Part shown: positions 17,926 to 25,917 of the stretch, piece after piece
How the letters are laid out: each line of letters opens with the position of its first letter
How positions within the stretch are numbered: position 1 is the first letter of the stretch
Assembly (NCBI RefSeq): GCF_000010305.1
Contig: NC_012489.1
Span: forward strand, 682,001-746,000
Reading direction: 5' to 3'
Source: Gemmatimonas aurantiaca T-27
GTDB lineage: Bacteria > Gemmatimonadota > Gemmatimonadetes > Gemmatimonadales > Gemmatimonadaceae
DNA length: 64,000 bases
Translations under genes and position numbers: made by a program
The notes under the pieces: generated by a model
Told to the model about the DNA's origin: nothing
Database searches by the model: none
The model's input: the letters and a program-made list of their open reading frames with translations, nothing else

Positions 17926-20007
17926 TCAGTTCAGCGTCAATCCGAATCGGATTGTGCGTCCAGGCTGCGGCAAGCCGCACTGATCGTACACGGTCTTGTT
18001 GCCGAGATTGTCCATCGCCACGAGCGCGGTGAGCCGCTGCAGCAGGCCACTGCTGCGTACACCGAAGGTGCGCGACACGGCGGCATCAGCCACGGTCTGC
18101 GACGCCAGTTCCACTTGGCGACCGAGATCCGGATGCTGGCAATACTGTGTACCGGTGTAACGTCCCATCACGCTTGCCCGGAAACCGGCCAGCGTCGGCG
18201 ACGTCACGGCCAGTGAGCCGCGCTGTTCGGGGTTGTGTTCCGGGCGACGTTCATTGTCCGTGGTGATGGTCTGGTCGTACACACGGATCTTCTGGATCGT
18301 CGCGTCGGCCGTGATCGTGGCGCCTTTGAGCGCCACCGGTGCCCAGGATGTCAGTACTTCGGCGCCCGCACTGCGGATCTCGTCGCGATTGATGCGACGG
18401 AACAGGCGGTTGGGCAACGTGATGCGAATGACCGCGTCGTCCAGCACGTGACGGAAACCGACGACCTGCATCATGAACCCCTGCTCGGCAAACTTGCCGC
18501 CATCGAGGGTAACGCCGCCTTCGAATCCGAGCAGATTTTCAGGACGGAGATTCGGATTCGGATCGAAGCGATTGAGCGCGCCGCTGTACAACTCGCGCAG
18601 GGCGGGGAAGCGCGCCCGTTCACTCACCGAGGCGTGGAAGCGCACGCCCTCGTCCACCATGAGTGTGGAACCAAGGCGCCAGCCCGTCTTCTGCAGTGTG
18701 CCGAGCGAGGTGCGTCCGCCCGTTTCGGGTGTGCTGGCTTCATCCCGCACTACACCACCGGTCACCAACAACCGCGACGCGACTGGGACCTCGAGTTCCG
18801 CACCATAGCTGTTCAACTTCTGCTCGAATCGCGTGGCCGTGGAGGCTGCGAGATGGGCGTTCAGCGTTTCGTCGTACGCCACTGTGCTCATGGTGCCGGC
18901 CAGCTTGAGCTGCGCCGAGAACGGGAGTGAGTGGGTGGCTTCGAGACGCGCGATGTTCGTGCGTTCGCGCCCCTTTTCGGTCGAGGACACGGAGGCGTAG
19001 GTGCGATTGGCGTAGGTCTCGATTTCGAGATCCTGCGTGGTGACACCCGCGCTGGCGTTGACCGAGCCAAAGCCCAGCGGTGTCTTTTGCACGCCCGTGC
19101 CGGCTGAGATGATGCCCAGTGAGCGGGACTGCGACGGGTAGCGCCAGAAACGCGGTGCGGTGATGTGCTGCTCGGGTGCCACGCCCCGTTCGGCCGTGTA
19201 GGCGGTGCCGGTCAGCCCGACATAAGCCCCAGAACGGTGGTCGTAGCGCAACGCGCCAAAGCCATCGGTCTGATCGAGGTCGGTGTTGGTGCGCAGCTTG
19301 TCATTGCCTACATCACCGGGGTCCGCAGCGCCGCCCGTGAGGCCATCCCCTGGACTGCCTCCAGGAAGCGCAAAACCATCGCGATGCCGATTGGTGATGC
19401 CGCCGCGAATACGAAACGTGCCGTTGCCCAGCGTGATGGGGGCCGCGGCGGTTGCTGAAAGCACGCGGCTCGAGAACTGATCGAACCCGGTGCCAATGCG
19501 GAGGGAGGGGGCATTCGTCACGCCGGCGCGCAGTGGCGTGTTGAGATCCATGCGGATCACACCGCCAAGAGTGTTGGCTCCATACAACAGTGAGGATAGG
19601 CCGCGCACCACAGTGACCTGATCCATGCCCGTGGTCGGGGTGATGGATGGGTCCATGCGGGAATCCCAACCCACGGAAAGCGGAAGACCGTCGAGCATGA
19701 CCGACGCTTGCCGGGAATCGGAGCCTCGTACGCCGATCTCCATTTCACCACGGGAATTCTGCCGTATGGTGACAAAGGCGGTCTGGCGCAGGATGTCGGC
19801 GAGGGCTGGCGCCGGTTGGAGTGGAATTGGGAGGGAATCCGGGCGTACGACGACAGCGGTGGCCCCACCCGTGACGGAGGGAGCTCGGCTCCCCCGTACG
19901 GAGAGGGGTTCGATTTTCTGCGCGCTGGAATCGCGAACGGGGGCTTGGGCGCTGGCGGACTGAGCCGAGAGCGCGACGACGAGAGCGGGGAGGGAGTAGC
20001 GAAGCAT
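17926..20007 (-). CDS. TonB-dependent outer-membrane receptor
   Basis: 693 residues. ATG 20007 is chosen because it gives a clean signal peptide (LRYSLPALVVALSAQSASAQ); the frame is open to 20061. The plug domain lies at about 50-190 (LADILRQTAFVTIRQNSRGEMEIGVRGSDSRQASVMLDG; VRGLSSLLYGANTLGGVI). The beta-barrel follows, with the typical RPENLLGFEGG near 480 and a C-terminal strand RTIRFGLTLN. Such receptors import siderophores, cobalamin, sugars or peptides using TonB energy. The substrate is not evident and there is no riboswitch-like leader. It is convergent with one PEP-CTERM gene and divergent from its paralogue. Confidence 0.93.
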   Translation of the reverse strand: MLRYSLPALVVALSAQSASAQAPVRDSSAQKIEPLSVRGSRAPSVTGGATAVVVRPDSLPIPLQPAPALADILRQTAFVTIRQNSRGEMEIGVRGSDSRQASVMLDGLPLSVGWDSRMDPSITPTTGMDQVTVVRGLSSLLYGANTLGGVIRMDLNTPLRAGVTNAPSLRIGTGFDQFSSRVLSATAAAPITLGNGTFRIRGGITNRHRDGFALPGGSPGDGLTGGAADPGDVGNDKLRTNTDLDQTDGFGALRYDHRSGAYVGLTGTAYTAERGVAPEQHITAPRFWRYPSQSRSLGIISAGTGVQKTPLGFGSVNASAGVTTQDLEIETYANRTYASVSSTEKGRERTNIARLEATHSLPFSAQLKLAGTMSTVAYDETLNAHLAASTATRFEQKLNSYGAELEVPVASRLLVTGGVVRDEASTPETGGRTSLGTLQKTGWRLGSTLMVDEGVRFHASVSERARFPALRELYSGALNRFDPNPNLRPENLLGFEGGVTLDGGKFAEQGFMMQVVGFRHVLDDAVIRITLPNRLFRRINRDEIRSAGAEVLTSWAPVALKGATITADATIQKIRVYDQTITTDNERRPEHNPEQRGSLAVTSPTLAGFRASVMGRYTGTQYCQHPDLGRQVELASQTVADAAVSRTFGVRSSGLLQRLTALVAMDNLGNKTVYDQCGLPQPGRTIRFGLTLN

Positions 20008-20095
20008 GCCCCCAATCTGGGAGGGACAACCTTTCATATTCATTAATTGTATAGGTTTCAATCCAACAGAATGATTCCGTTTGCTGTCAGTCTCT

Positions 20096-20112
20096 GGGTG
20101 GGGATTTCCTGT
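20096..20112 (+). promoter_or_regulatory. Second copy of the shared upstream motif
   Basis: GGGTGGGGATTTCCTGT, two mismatches from 17014-17030. It lies in the 189-bp divergent region between the TonB receptor gene and the PEP-CTERM gene at 20197. Confidence 0.45.
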
Positions 20113-20196
20113 CTCCCTGGCGCAAAAATTGCTGCAAGGTGGCCTAGGTCACGTCTCGGTTGGCGTGCGCATTTTTCATACAGATGGAGTTTCATC

Positions 20197-20898
20197 ATGA
20201 TTCGTCGGATGTTCGCAGCCCTCGCCGGGTCCGCGTTGCTTGCCCTCCCGGCCTCGGCGCAGACGACGGTTCTGCTGCAGGATGATTTCAATTCGCTCTC
20301 CCAGGGTATTCCCTACACGTCGCCGTTGGCCAACTTCACGGTGATGGGCACGTCGATCGACGTGGTGCAGAACGGCAATTACAGCATCACCTGCGTGGGG
20401 AACACCGGTGCCTGTGTGGACCTCGACGGGACCCCGGGACCTGGCGGGTTGGCCAGCAAGATTTCCTATGCGTTCGCGGCCGGCGATGTGGTGCGTCTCC
20501 AATTCTCGGTGAGCGGAAATCAGCGTACGGCCGTGGAAGACGATCTCGAGATCGGCTTTACCTTCGACGACTACATCGAAGTGTTGGGTCTTGAGGTCTT
20601 CCTCAATGGCGGCAGCATCCTCGGTCCGGCCGACGTCGGTGTGACCGATTTCCTGACACTGCCGACCGCCGTCGCTGCCGATCAGCCGTGGTCCACACTC
20701 GTCTTCCAGTTCACAGTTGGGAGTGCTGCCAACATCGGCTTCTCGCTGTCGTCGAACAGCGCCGACAACGTGGGTCCGGTGATCGACGATGTGTTGTTCA
20801 CGCGCACGTCCACCACGGTGCCGGAACCCAGCACGTATGCGCTGATGGCCGCCGGGCTGATGGCGATGGCTGCGGTCGCGCGTCGTCGTCGCGCCTGA
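20197..20898 (+). CDS. PEP-CTERM protein, paralogue of the gene at 17080
   Basis: 233 residues. ATG 20197 has a GGAG site 10 bases upstream and a signal peptide ending LPASA-Q; the long in-frame extension to 20047 has neither. The mature part begins TTVLLQDDFNSLSQGIPYTS and has CVGNTGACVDLDG, both shared with the protein at 17080-17832. FAAGDVVRLQFSVSGNQR and SADNVGPVIDDVLFTRTSTT are also shared. The tail is VPEPSTYALMAAGLMAM followed by RRRRA. Function unknown. The duplication must predate the present sequence difference, which is large in the loops. Confidence 0.88.
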   Translation: MIRRMFAALAGSALLALPASAQTTVLLQDDFNSLSQGIPYTSPLANFTVMGTSIDVVQNGNYSITCVGNTGACVDLDGTPGPGGLASKISYAFAAGDVVRLQFSVSGNQRTAVEDDLEIGFTFDDYIEVLGLEVFLNGGSILGPADVGVTDFLTLPTAVAADQPWSTLVFQFTVGSAANIGFSLSSNSADNVGPVIDDVLFTRTSTTVPEPSTYALMAAGLMAMAAVARRRRA

Positions 20899-20918
20899 TT
20901 GCTTCGCAGTTCGGGAAC

Positions 20919-20950
20919 ACGAAGGGCCCGCCAATCGGCGGGCCCTTCGT
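20919..20950. terminator. Bidirectional terminator, PEP-CTERM gene / AAA+ gene
   Basis: Arms ACGAAGGGCCCGCC (20919-20932) and its complement (20937-20950), loop AATC, followed by ATTTTG on the plus strand. It lies between convergent stops at 20898 and 20987. Confidence 0.88.
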
Positions 20951-20986
20951 ATTTTGTCTCGGCTTCCTGAGCGGTGTTGCCGAGGC

Positions 20987-22435
20987 TCAGTAGTCCCCGC
21001 TGGGCCGGCGTCGACTCTCTCGTTCCGCACGTCGGTAGGAACCGGTGTCCGAACGCGAGATCTTTCGACGGGCCACGAGCGCTTCGAGCACCAATTCGCA
21101 CGCCACAACCACTGTGGCCGAGTCGTTCCTCTGCGCCATGCCAAGGGCCACGACCGTGTCGACCAGCCCGGGCACCAGGTCGAAACCCTGCCGCACCAAC
21201 GAGAGTCCAATCTCGTCCGAGACCTGCAACGCGCTCCCCTGATCGAACCAGATCACGATCTCGTCGGTGTCGAGATCTCCGGCGCGTGCTTGCAGAGTGG
21301 CATCACAGGCTCGCCGAATCAGTTCGCGGGCGATCGCCGCGCCACCCACGAGCTCACCCTCGTACTCCAGCTCCATCTTGCCCGTGATGGCCGGCAGCGC
21401 CGCGTAGACATCGGCAATGCGCGGCACCGCTTCGCTGTCACCGTTGCGCAGGGCGCGTTGTTCCGCGTTGGAGACGACATTTTCCATCGTGCTGATGGGC
21501 ATGCGCTGTGATACGCCGGAACGTCGGTCTATGCGCTTGTCGTCACGGGCTTCGAAGGCCACACGCTCCACGACTTCTTCGATCAGGTCGGGTACGCGAA
21601 TGGACACACCATCTTCACGGCGGGTCCACGCTTCCTGCTTCGTGATGGACATGCCGAGTTCCACCGACTCGGGGTAGTGCGTGATGATCTCACTGCCGAT
21701 GCGGTCTTTGAGCGGTGTGATGATCTTGCCACGCGCCGTGTAGTCTTCGGGGTTGGCGGTGAAACAGAGCAGCACGTCGAGCGGCAGGCGCACGGGATAG
21801 CCTTTGATCTGGACGTCGCCTTCCTGCATGATGTTGAACAGGCCGACCTGCACCTTGCCCGCGAGATCCGGCAGTTCATTGAGCGCAAAGATGCCGCGAT
21901 TGGCGCGCGGCAACATGCCGTACAGGATCGTGAGTTCGTCGCTCAGCAGATGCCCCCCGCGTGCCGCCTTGATCGGGTCGACGTCGCCGATGATATCGGC
22001 CACGGTGACGTCGGGGGTGGCGAGTTTTTCGACGTAGCGCTGGTCGCGCGTGACCCAACTGATCGGCGTGTCTTCGCCGTGCTGGTCGATCAGTTGGCGG
22101 CCGTACTTGCTGATGGGGCGGAAGGGATCGTCGTTGACCTCGCTGCCGGCGATCACGGGCATGACTTCGTCCAGCAGCGTGGTGAGTGCGCGGAGGATGC
22201 GGGACTTGGCCTGTCCGCGTAGTCCCAGCAGGATGAAGTTGTGTCGTGCCAGCAGGGCATTCACGATCTGCGGCATGACGGTGTCTTCGTAGCCGAGCAC
22301 ACCGCGGAAGAGCGGAGCGCCATCCTGCAGGCGTGCCACCAGGTTACGGCGGATTTCGTCCTTGACGCTGGCCGGGCGATTGGTGGCGTATCCGGAGCGC
22401 TTGAGCGCACCGAGTGTTTCAGGAAGTCGGGACAT
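20987..22435 (-). CDS. ChlI/MoxR-type AAA+ ATPase
   Basis: 482 residues. ATG 22435 is preferred because homologues begin near [13 protein letters not shown]; the frame is open to 22480. Walker A is a variant with intact Lys-Ser (GLRGQAKSR, about 75-83). Walker B and the helix-2 insert lie around [19 protein letters not shown] and [13 protein letters not shown]. Sensor 1 is FTANPEDYT. This matches the magnesium-chelatase I-like/MoxR branch, which works with VWA-domain partners. The only VWA gene in the window (12148-13422) is the likely partner. Substrate unknown; no chelatase H subunit or tetrapyrrole gene is nearby, so metal insertion into a porphyrin is not supported. Confidence 0.88.
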   Translation of the reverse strand: MSRLPETLGALKRSGYATNRPASVKDEIRRNLVARLQDGAPLFRGVLGYEDTVMPQIVNALLARHNFILLGLRGQAKSRILRALTTLLDEVMPVIAGSEVNDDPFRPISKYGRQLIDQHGEDTPISWVTRDQRYVEKLATPDVTVADIIGDVDPIKAARGGHLLSDELTILYGMLPRANRGIFALNELPDLAGKVQVGLFNIMQEGDVQIKGYPVRLPLDVLLCFTANPEDYTARGKIITPLKDRIGSEIITHYPESVELGMSITKQEAWTRREDGVSIRVPDLIEEVVERVAFEARDDKRIDRRSGVSQRMPISTMENVVSNAEQRALRNGDSEAVPRIADVYAALPAITGKMELEYEGELVGGAAIARELIRRACDATLQARAGDLDTDEIVIWFDQGSALQVSDEIGLSLVRQGFDLVPGLVDTVVALGMAQRNDSATVVVACELVLEALVARRKISRSDTGSYRRAERESRRRPSGDY

Positions 22436-22504
22436 GGAAGGCGCTTGCAAGGGACTTGTGCATATCCTCAAGAACCTCACAGAGGTTCCGGTCTTTCGTC
22501 GCTG

Positions 22505-23701
22505 CTAGTTGTGCGGCCGCCAGATATCCCAATCGGAGCGCAGGGCGCGCCCTATCGCACTCAAGGGCATCAGGAGCAGACGTTGTGCAAAGAGGATGGT
22601 GGCTGACGGCCGTGCGATAGGCGGAGGGGCAACGCGGGACATCAACCACGGCAGCAAGGATAGGACTGCGCCCAGTAGAAGCAGAATCAGACCAGCGCGC
22701 AGGTCATACAGTGCCACGGCTGCAAGAACGCAGATCGCTGCCAAGGCGAGAAGAATCGGTGTCGCCGGTCGGATCAGCTTGTGCAGTGTGAAGTGCCAGA
22801 ACATGGGGTTCTTCGCGGGGCGTAGCACTGCTGGAAACCAACGGATGAACTGTAGCATTCCGGTGGTTGTTCGCAGGCGCCTGGAGAACTCCTGCTCTCG
22901 CGTGAATCGACGCGGGTCGACTACCTGAGCTTCGGGCACCAGCGCTACACGTGCTCCACCAACGACCACCGAGTACGTACTCCAGAGGTCGTCGCATATG
23001 AGTCCAGCAGGCATCGGCGACCAAAAGCGACGTTGCATCAGATACGCACACCCAGTGACACAGATGACGCTGTGGTCCTGCATCTGGCCGAGTCGGATAT
23101 TCAGCTCTCGCTGCCAGTAGCGATCCATCAAGGGGTCGCCACTGTTCGGAGCGAGCGTTGCGGTGGCCGCCCCCCACACCGGGTTCGATAGCCGCCGCAC
23201 CAACTTGCCAATCACGTCGGGAGCGAACGTCTGAGCGGTGTCGACAAAGAGCAGCAGGTCGAAGCGTGCAGCTTCAACACCAGTGTTGAGTGCCGCCGCC
23301 TTACCTGGCGTGGAGGGGGTGCGCACGTGCGCAGTCTCTCCGAGAGTCTGCTGCAATTCCTCGAGTCGATCTCCATGTGCTCCGTCGAGTACGACAATTA
23401 TTTCCAGGCGATCTTTCGGGTAGTCCGAAGCCAGGAGGTCAGCAAGCCGCGCGAGGATCTTGGGGGTCGGCTCACGGGTGGCGAGCACGACACTCACGCT
23501 GGGCAGTGTCGGGCCCGGTGTTGCCGCATTGTCATCGGATTTCGCAGGCGCCGGGGAGCGCCCGGAATGTCCACGCCGGGCCATGCGAGACGGGTACCAA
23601 ACCCAGCCCAATACCAAGAGGCCGACAGCCGCGAGCGCAACGAACAGTAGGGTCGATATCACATGCGAACGGTACGCAGGGTGGGGCCGTTCAGCCAGCA
23701 C
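22505..23701 (-). CDS. Family 2 glycosyltransferase, membrane-bound
   Basis: 398 residues. An N-terminal membrane helix (TLLFVALAAVGLLVLGWVW) is followed by a GT-A domain: SVSVVLATREPT, EIIVVLDGAHGD, GKAAALNTG and LLLFVDTAQTF (DxD-like). The QxxRW-type motif QFIRW lies near residue 287, and three or four C-terminal membrane helices follow. The family includes processive synthases of cellulose, chitin and hyaluronan type and single-sugar transferases. The QxxRW motif hints at processivity, but this is inference. The start is uncertain: GTG 23701, or GTG 23662 directly before the helix. It lies 69 bases downstream in the genome from the AAA+ gene start and probably precedes it in transcription. 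Confidence 0.85.
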   Translation of the reverse strand: MLAERPHPAYRSHVISTLLFVALAAVGLLVLGWVWYPSRMARRGHSGRSPAPAKSDDNAATPGPTLPSVSVVLATREPTPKILARLADLLASDYPKDRLEIIVVLDGAHGDRLEELQQTLGETAHVRTPSTPGKAAALNTGVEAARFDLLLFVDTAQTFAPDVIGKLVRRLSNPVWGAATATLAPNSGDPLMDRYWQRELNIRLGQMQDHSVICVTGCAYLMQRRFWSPMPAGLICDDLWSTYSVVVGGARVALVPEAQVVDPRRFTREQEFSRRLRTTTGMLQFIRWFPAVLRPAKNPMFWHFTLHKLIRPATPILLALAAICVLAAVALYDLRAGLILLLLGAVLSLLPWLMSRVAPPPIARPSATILFAQRLLLMPLSAIGRALRSDWDIWRPHN

Positions 23702-23820
23702 TTTCGGTGGCCGTTGGCGGAATGGGACTGAGACGGTCGTGAGGATTCGGGACGGGCAAACTCATTGGTGCACAAGCGCTTCCTTGTTCAGGAAGCGTGA
23801 TCCGCACCGCCTTGTCACTC

Positions 23821-23848
23821 TTGACACTCCCGCCTGGTATCGTAGATT
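23821..23848 (+). promoter_or_regulatory. Sigma-70-like promoter of the small lipoprotein gene
   Basis: TTGACA (23821-23826), a 16-base spacer and TAGATT (23843-23848). It would give a leader of about 110 bases with two stem-loops (about 23882-23909 and 23908-23934) before the start at 23965. Confidence 0.45.
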
Positions 23849-23964
23849 GCCTTCGCTCGTTATCCCGTCGTCGGTATTCGAGCCCCCGTCGGTACCGCGC
23901 CGAGGGGGCCGTGCGCTTTTTTAGGACGCACGGCGCAAACACCGCACCGTCTGGAGTCCTCCAC

Positions 23965-24165
23965 ATGAAGCGCATCGCCCTCGTCGCCGCTGCAATCGTG
24001 CTCGCCGCCTGCTCCGCCAAGGAAGAGGCCCCCGCTGTTGATTCGGCCGCCGCTGCTCCGGCCGCCGCTGCGCCGGCTCCGGTCGCGGATTCGGTGGTGC
24101 CGGATTCGGCCGCTGCGGCTGCCGCCGCTGCTGCCGCCCCGGCCGCCGACTCGACCAAGCACTAA
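23965..24165 (+). CDS. Small Ala-rich lipoprotein
   Basis: 66 residues. ATG 23965 has a GGAG site at the right distance. The signal peptide MKRIALVAAAIVLAAC ends in a lipobox (LAAC), so the mature protein is an acylated peptide of about 51 residues. It is mostly Ala and Pro with evenly spaced Asp-Ser (EEAPAVDSAAAAPAAAA, VADSVVPDSAAA). No known domain. Comparable small lipoproteins act as structural or lysine-anchored envelope proteins, but there is no C-terminal pattern to support a Lpp function. A strong terminator follows, which together with the promoter suggests an abundant single-gene transcript. Confidence 0.8.
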   Translation: MKRIALVAAAIVLAACSAKEEAPAVDSAAAAPAAAAPAPVADSVVPDSAAAAAAAAAAPAADSTKH

Positions 24166-24195
24166 GTCGAATCGACCGCTGCACCTGCAGCTTGC

Positions 24196-24229
24196 AAACG
24201 GGGGCGCTCCAATCGGAGCGCCCCCGTTT
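24196..24229. terminator. Bidirectional terminator, lipoprotein gene / ygfZ-like gene
   Basis: AAACGGGGGCGCTCC (24196-24210) and its complement (24215-24229), loop AATC, flanked by A and T runs on the two sides. Confidence 0.9.
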
Positions 24230-24235
24230 TGCATG

Positions 24236-25309
24236 TCAGTCCGGAAAAGGCAGCGTGTTCACCGTTGCCGGTATCAGGACGGCGTCAGCCGATGCGCCCG
24301 TGTCCTTAGGAGGGAGTGCGCGAGCATGGATGGTCGTGCCGGGACCAATCTCCCGTCGCACCAAGGCAATCGCGATTGGGCCGAGTCGGGGAGAAATCGC
24401 GCTGCTGCGTACTTCGCCCACCACCTTGCCGGCGTCGTCCACCAGCGACGTGCCGCGCGTAAGCGGTACGGGAGACGACACCGCGCGCAGGTGCCGATTC
24501 ACATGCCCCCGGAAGTGTACGCGGGCCACGGTTTCCTGGCCTGTGTAACACCCCTTGGTGAAGGAAATGGCGTCCAACGTGTCGAGATTGGCTTCCTGTG
24601 GAATCGTGTTTTCGTCCATGTCCATGAACATGGACGGACGCCCGCCCTCGATGCGCGCCAATTCCGCCACCGCCGCGCCAGACTCTGGCCCACAGATGGC
24701 CACGATCCGCTCACGCACATGTTCGGCGTGGTCGGTTGGCACGATCAGCCATACGCCGCTCATGCCCGCCAATGTGGGACCGGGCACGACGCGAATATCT
24801 GCGTCACCGATACGCGCCGCACCGTTCTCACCGATGCCCAGTGACTGCAATGCGGTGGCGATATTGCGACCATAAATGGCCCAGGTGTTCCACAACGCGC
24901 TTTCGTCGGTGGTACGGGCGAGACGCGGATTGATGTACTTGCGCGCGAGACCCAGCCAGCCTTCCACGGCACCGGCATCCACACCAACGAGGAATGTGTC
25001 TTCGTCGGCGCGCACGATGGTCATGTCGGCCACCATTTTTCCCTTTGGCGTGAGCGCGGCGGCATACTGACTCGCGTTCACGGCGAGCAGGGTCACATCA
25101 TTGGTGACCAGCCCGTTGAGCGCATCGGCGGCCTTGGGGCCCTGAATACGCGTCCATCGCCATGGCCATGCAAACCAGGTGACGCCCTGGCGCAGCGCCT
25201 CGTAGCCGTGATGCTCTTCGGCCGTGAGTGGTACCGGAGGCAGGGCCGGAGCTTCCGTCACACCGTCGGTGGTTGCCGACGGCGACGGCTGATCATGAGT
25301 CGTCGACAT
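24236..25309 (-). CDS. ygfZ: YgfZ/GcvT-like folate-binding protein
   Basis: 357 residues. The C-terminal KGCYTGQE motif (about 260-267) is the signature of YgfZ/Iba57 proteins. They are folate-binding relatives of GcvT that help assemble or repair certain Fe-S enzymes. The N-terminal domain resembles GcvT (RIQGPKAADALNGLVTNDV). It is the last gene of the glcDEF operon and overlaps the upstream HAD-like gene by 17 bp. The operon product GlcF carries two 4Fe-4S clusters, so a dedicated Fe-S maintenance factor fits the context; that link is inference. ATG 25309 is used; the frame is open to 25336. Confidence 0.88.
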   Translation of the reverse strand: MSTTHDQPSPSATTDGVTEAPALPPVPLTAEEHHGYEALRQGVTWFAWPWRWTRIQGPKAADALNGLVTNDVTLLAVNASQYAAALTPKGKMVADMTIVRADEDTFLVGVDAGAVEGWLGLARKYINPRLARTTDESALWNTWAIYGRNIATALQSLGIGENGAARIGDADIRVVPGPTLAGMSGVWLIVPTDHAEHVRERIVAICGPESGAAVAELARIEGGRPSMFMDMDENTIPQEANLDTLDAISFTKGCYTGQETVARVHFRGHVNRHLRAVSSPVPLTRGTSLVDDAGKVVGEVRSSAISPRLGPIAIALVRREIGPGTTIHARALPPKDTGASADAVLIPATVNTLPFPD

Positions 25310-25913
25310 GTACGAATGCTGACGCGAGGACCGCATTTTGTGAACTGCTCTCGATGGCCCGCCGCTGCTCCGGCGGTATCTGCATGGCCGTCAAGCGGGC
25401 ATCGATGGTGCGCCAGCTTCTGAGAAAACTCGAGTCCGGGTGAGTTACAGACACCGGTGGCGCCACGCGATCGTCGGCGCAGCGGAGCAACGTGATGAGG
25501 AACTCGAGATCGGACAGCATGATGAGCGGCTCCACATCACGACGCAGTGAATCGGCGCGAATCACGATGCGATGTCCGGCCCGACTGCGATCGAGGATCT
25601 GCTGTTGTATGGTGGCGTTGAGTGCGACACCCTGAACCAATCGTGCGGCGTAGTGGCGCTGCGCGCGCAAAGACACCAGATCGATCGTGGTGTCATCCGC
25701 TGCGGGATCGGTGCCCGTTTTGGGGAGTGCGCCGCGCCGCTCGCGGAGCAGATGCACCACCGCTTCGTCGAGTGACCGACCTGCCACTACAGGCCGGATG
25801 TTGTCTACATCCACCGTGAGATGCTCTTCGAGGCATGCGGCACCAATGGCCTCCGCACGGAGTCCCAACGTGTCGGCCAGCACGCCGTCGAATGCGACGA
25901 TCAGTGCCGGCAT
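25293..25913 (-). CDS. Degenerate HAD-like protein lacking the nucleophile Asp
   Basis: 206 residues. The N-terminus ALIVAFDGVLADT aligns with the HAD motif I of phosphoglycolate phosphatases (FDxDGVLxDT), but the nucleophile position is Ala7; the general acid Asp9 is kept. A motif II-like RIVIRADS (about 130) and a helical cap are present. A clear GDxxxD motif IV is not seen. Active Gph enzymes make glycolate for GlcDEF, so a Gph-like gene is expected in this operon; this one seems catalytically dead by the phosphoaspartate route. It sits 4 bases after glcF and overlaps the ygfZ-like start. A regulatory or binding role is possible. Confidence 0.75.
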   Translation of the reverse strand: MPALIVAFDGVLADTLGLRAEAIGAACLEEHLTVDVDNIRPVVAGRSLDEAVVHLLRERRGALPKTGTDPAADDTTIDLVSLRAQRHYAARLVQGVALNATIQQQILDRSRAGHRIVIRADSLRRDVEPLIMLSDLEFLITLLRCADDRVAPPVSVTHPDSSFLRSWRTIDARLTAMQIPPEQRRAIESSSQNAVLASAFVHVDDS

Positions 25914-25917
25914 GAAC

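Noticed and set aside
20008-20196. Cobalamin or other riboswitch before the TonB receptor gene
   Set aside because: No B12-box or other conserved element could be recognised in the 189-bp region.
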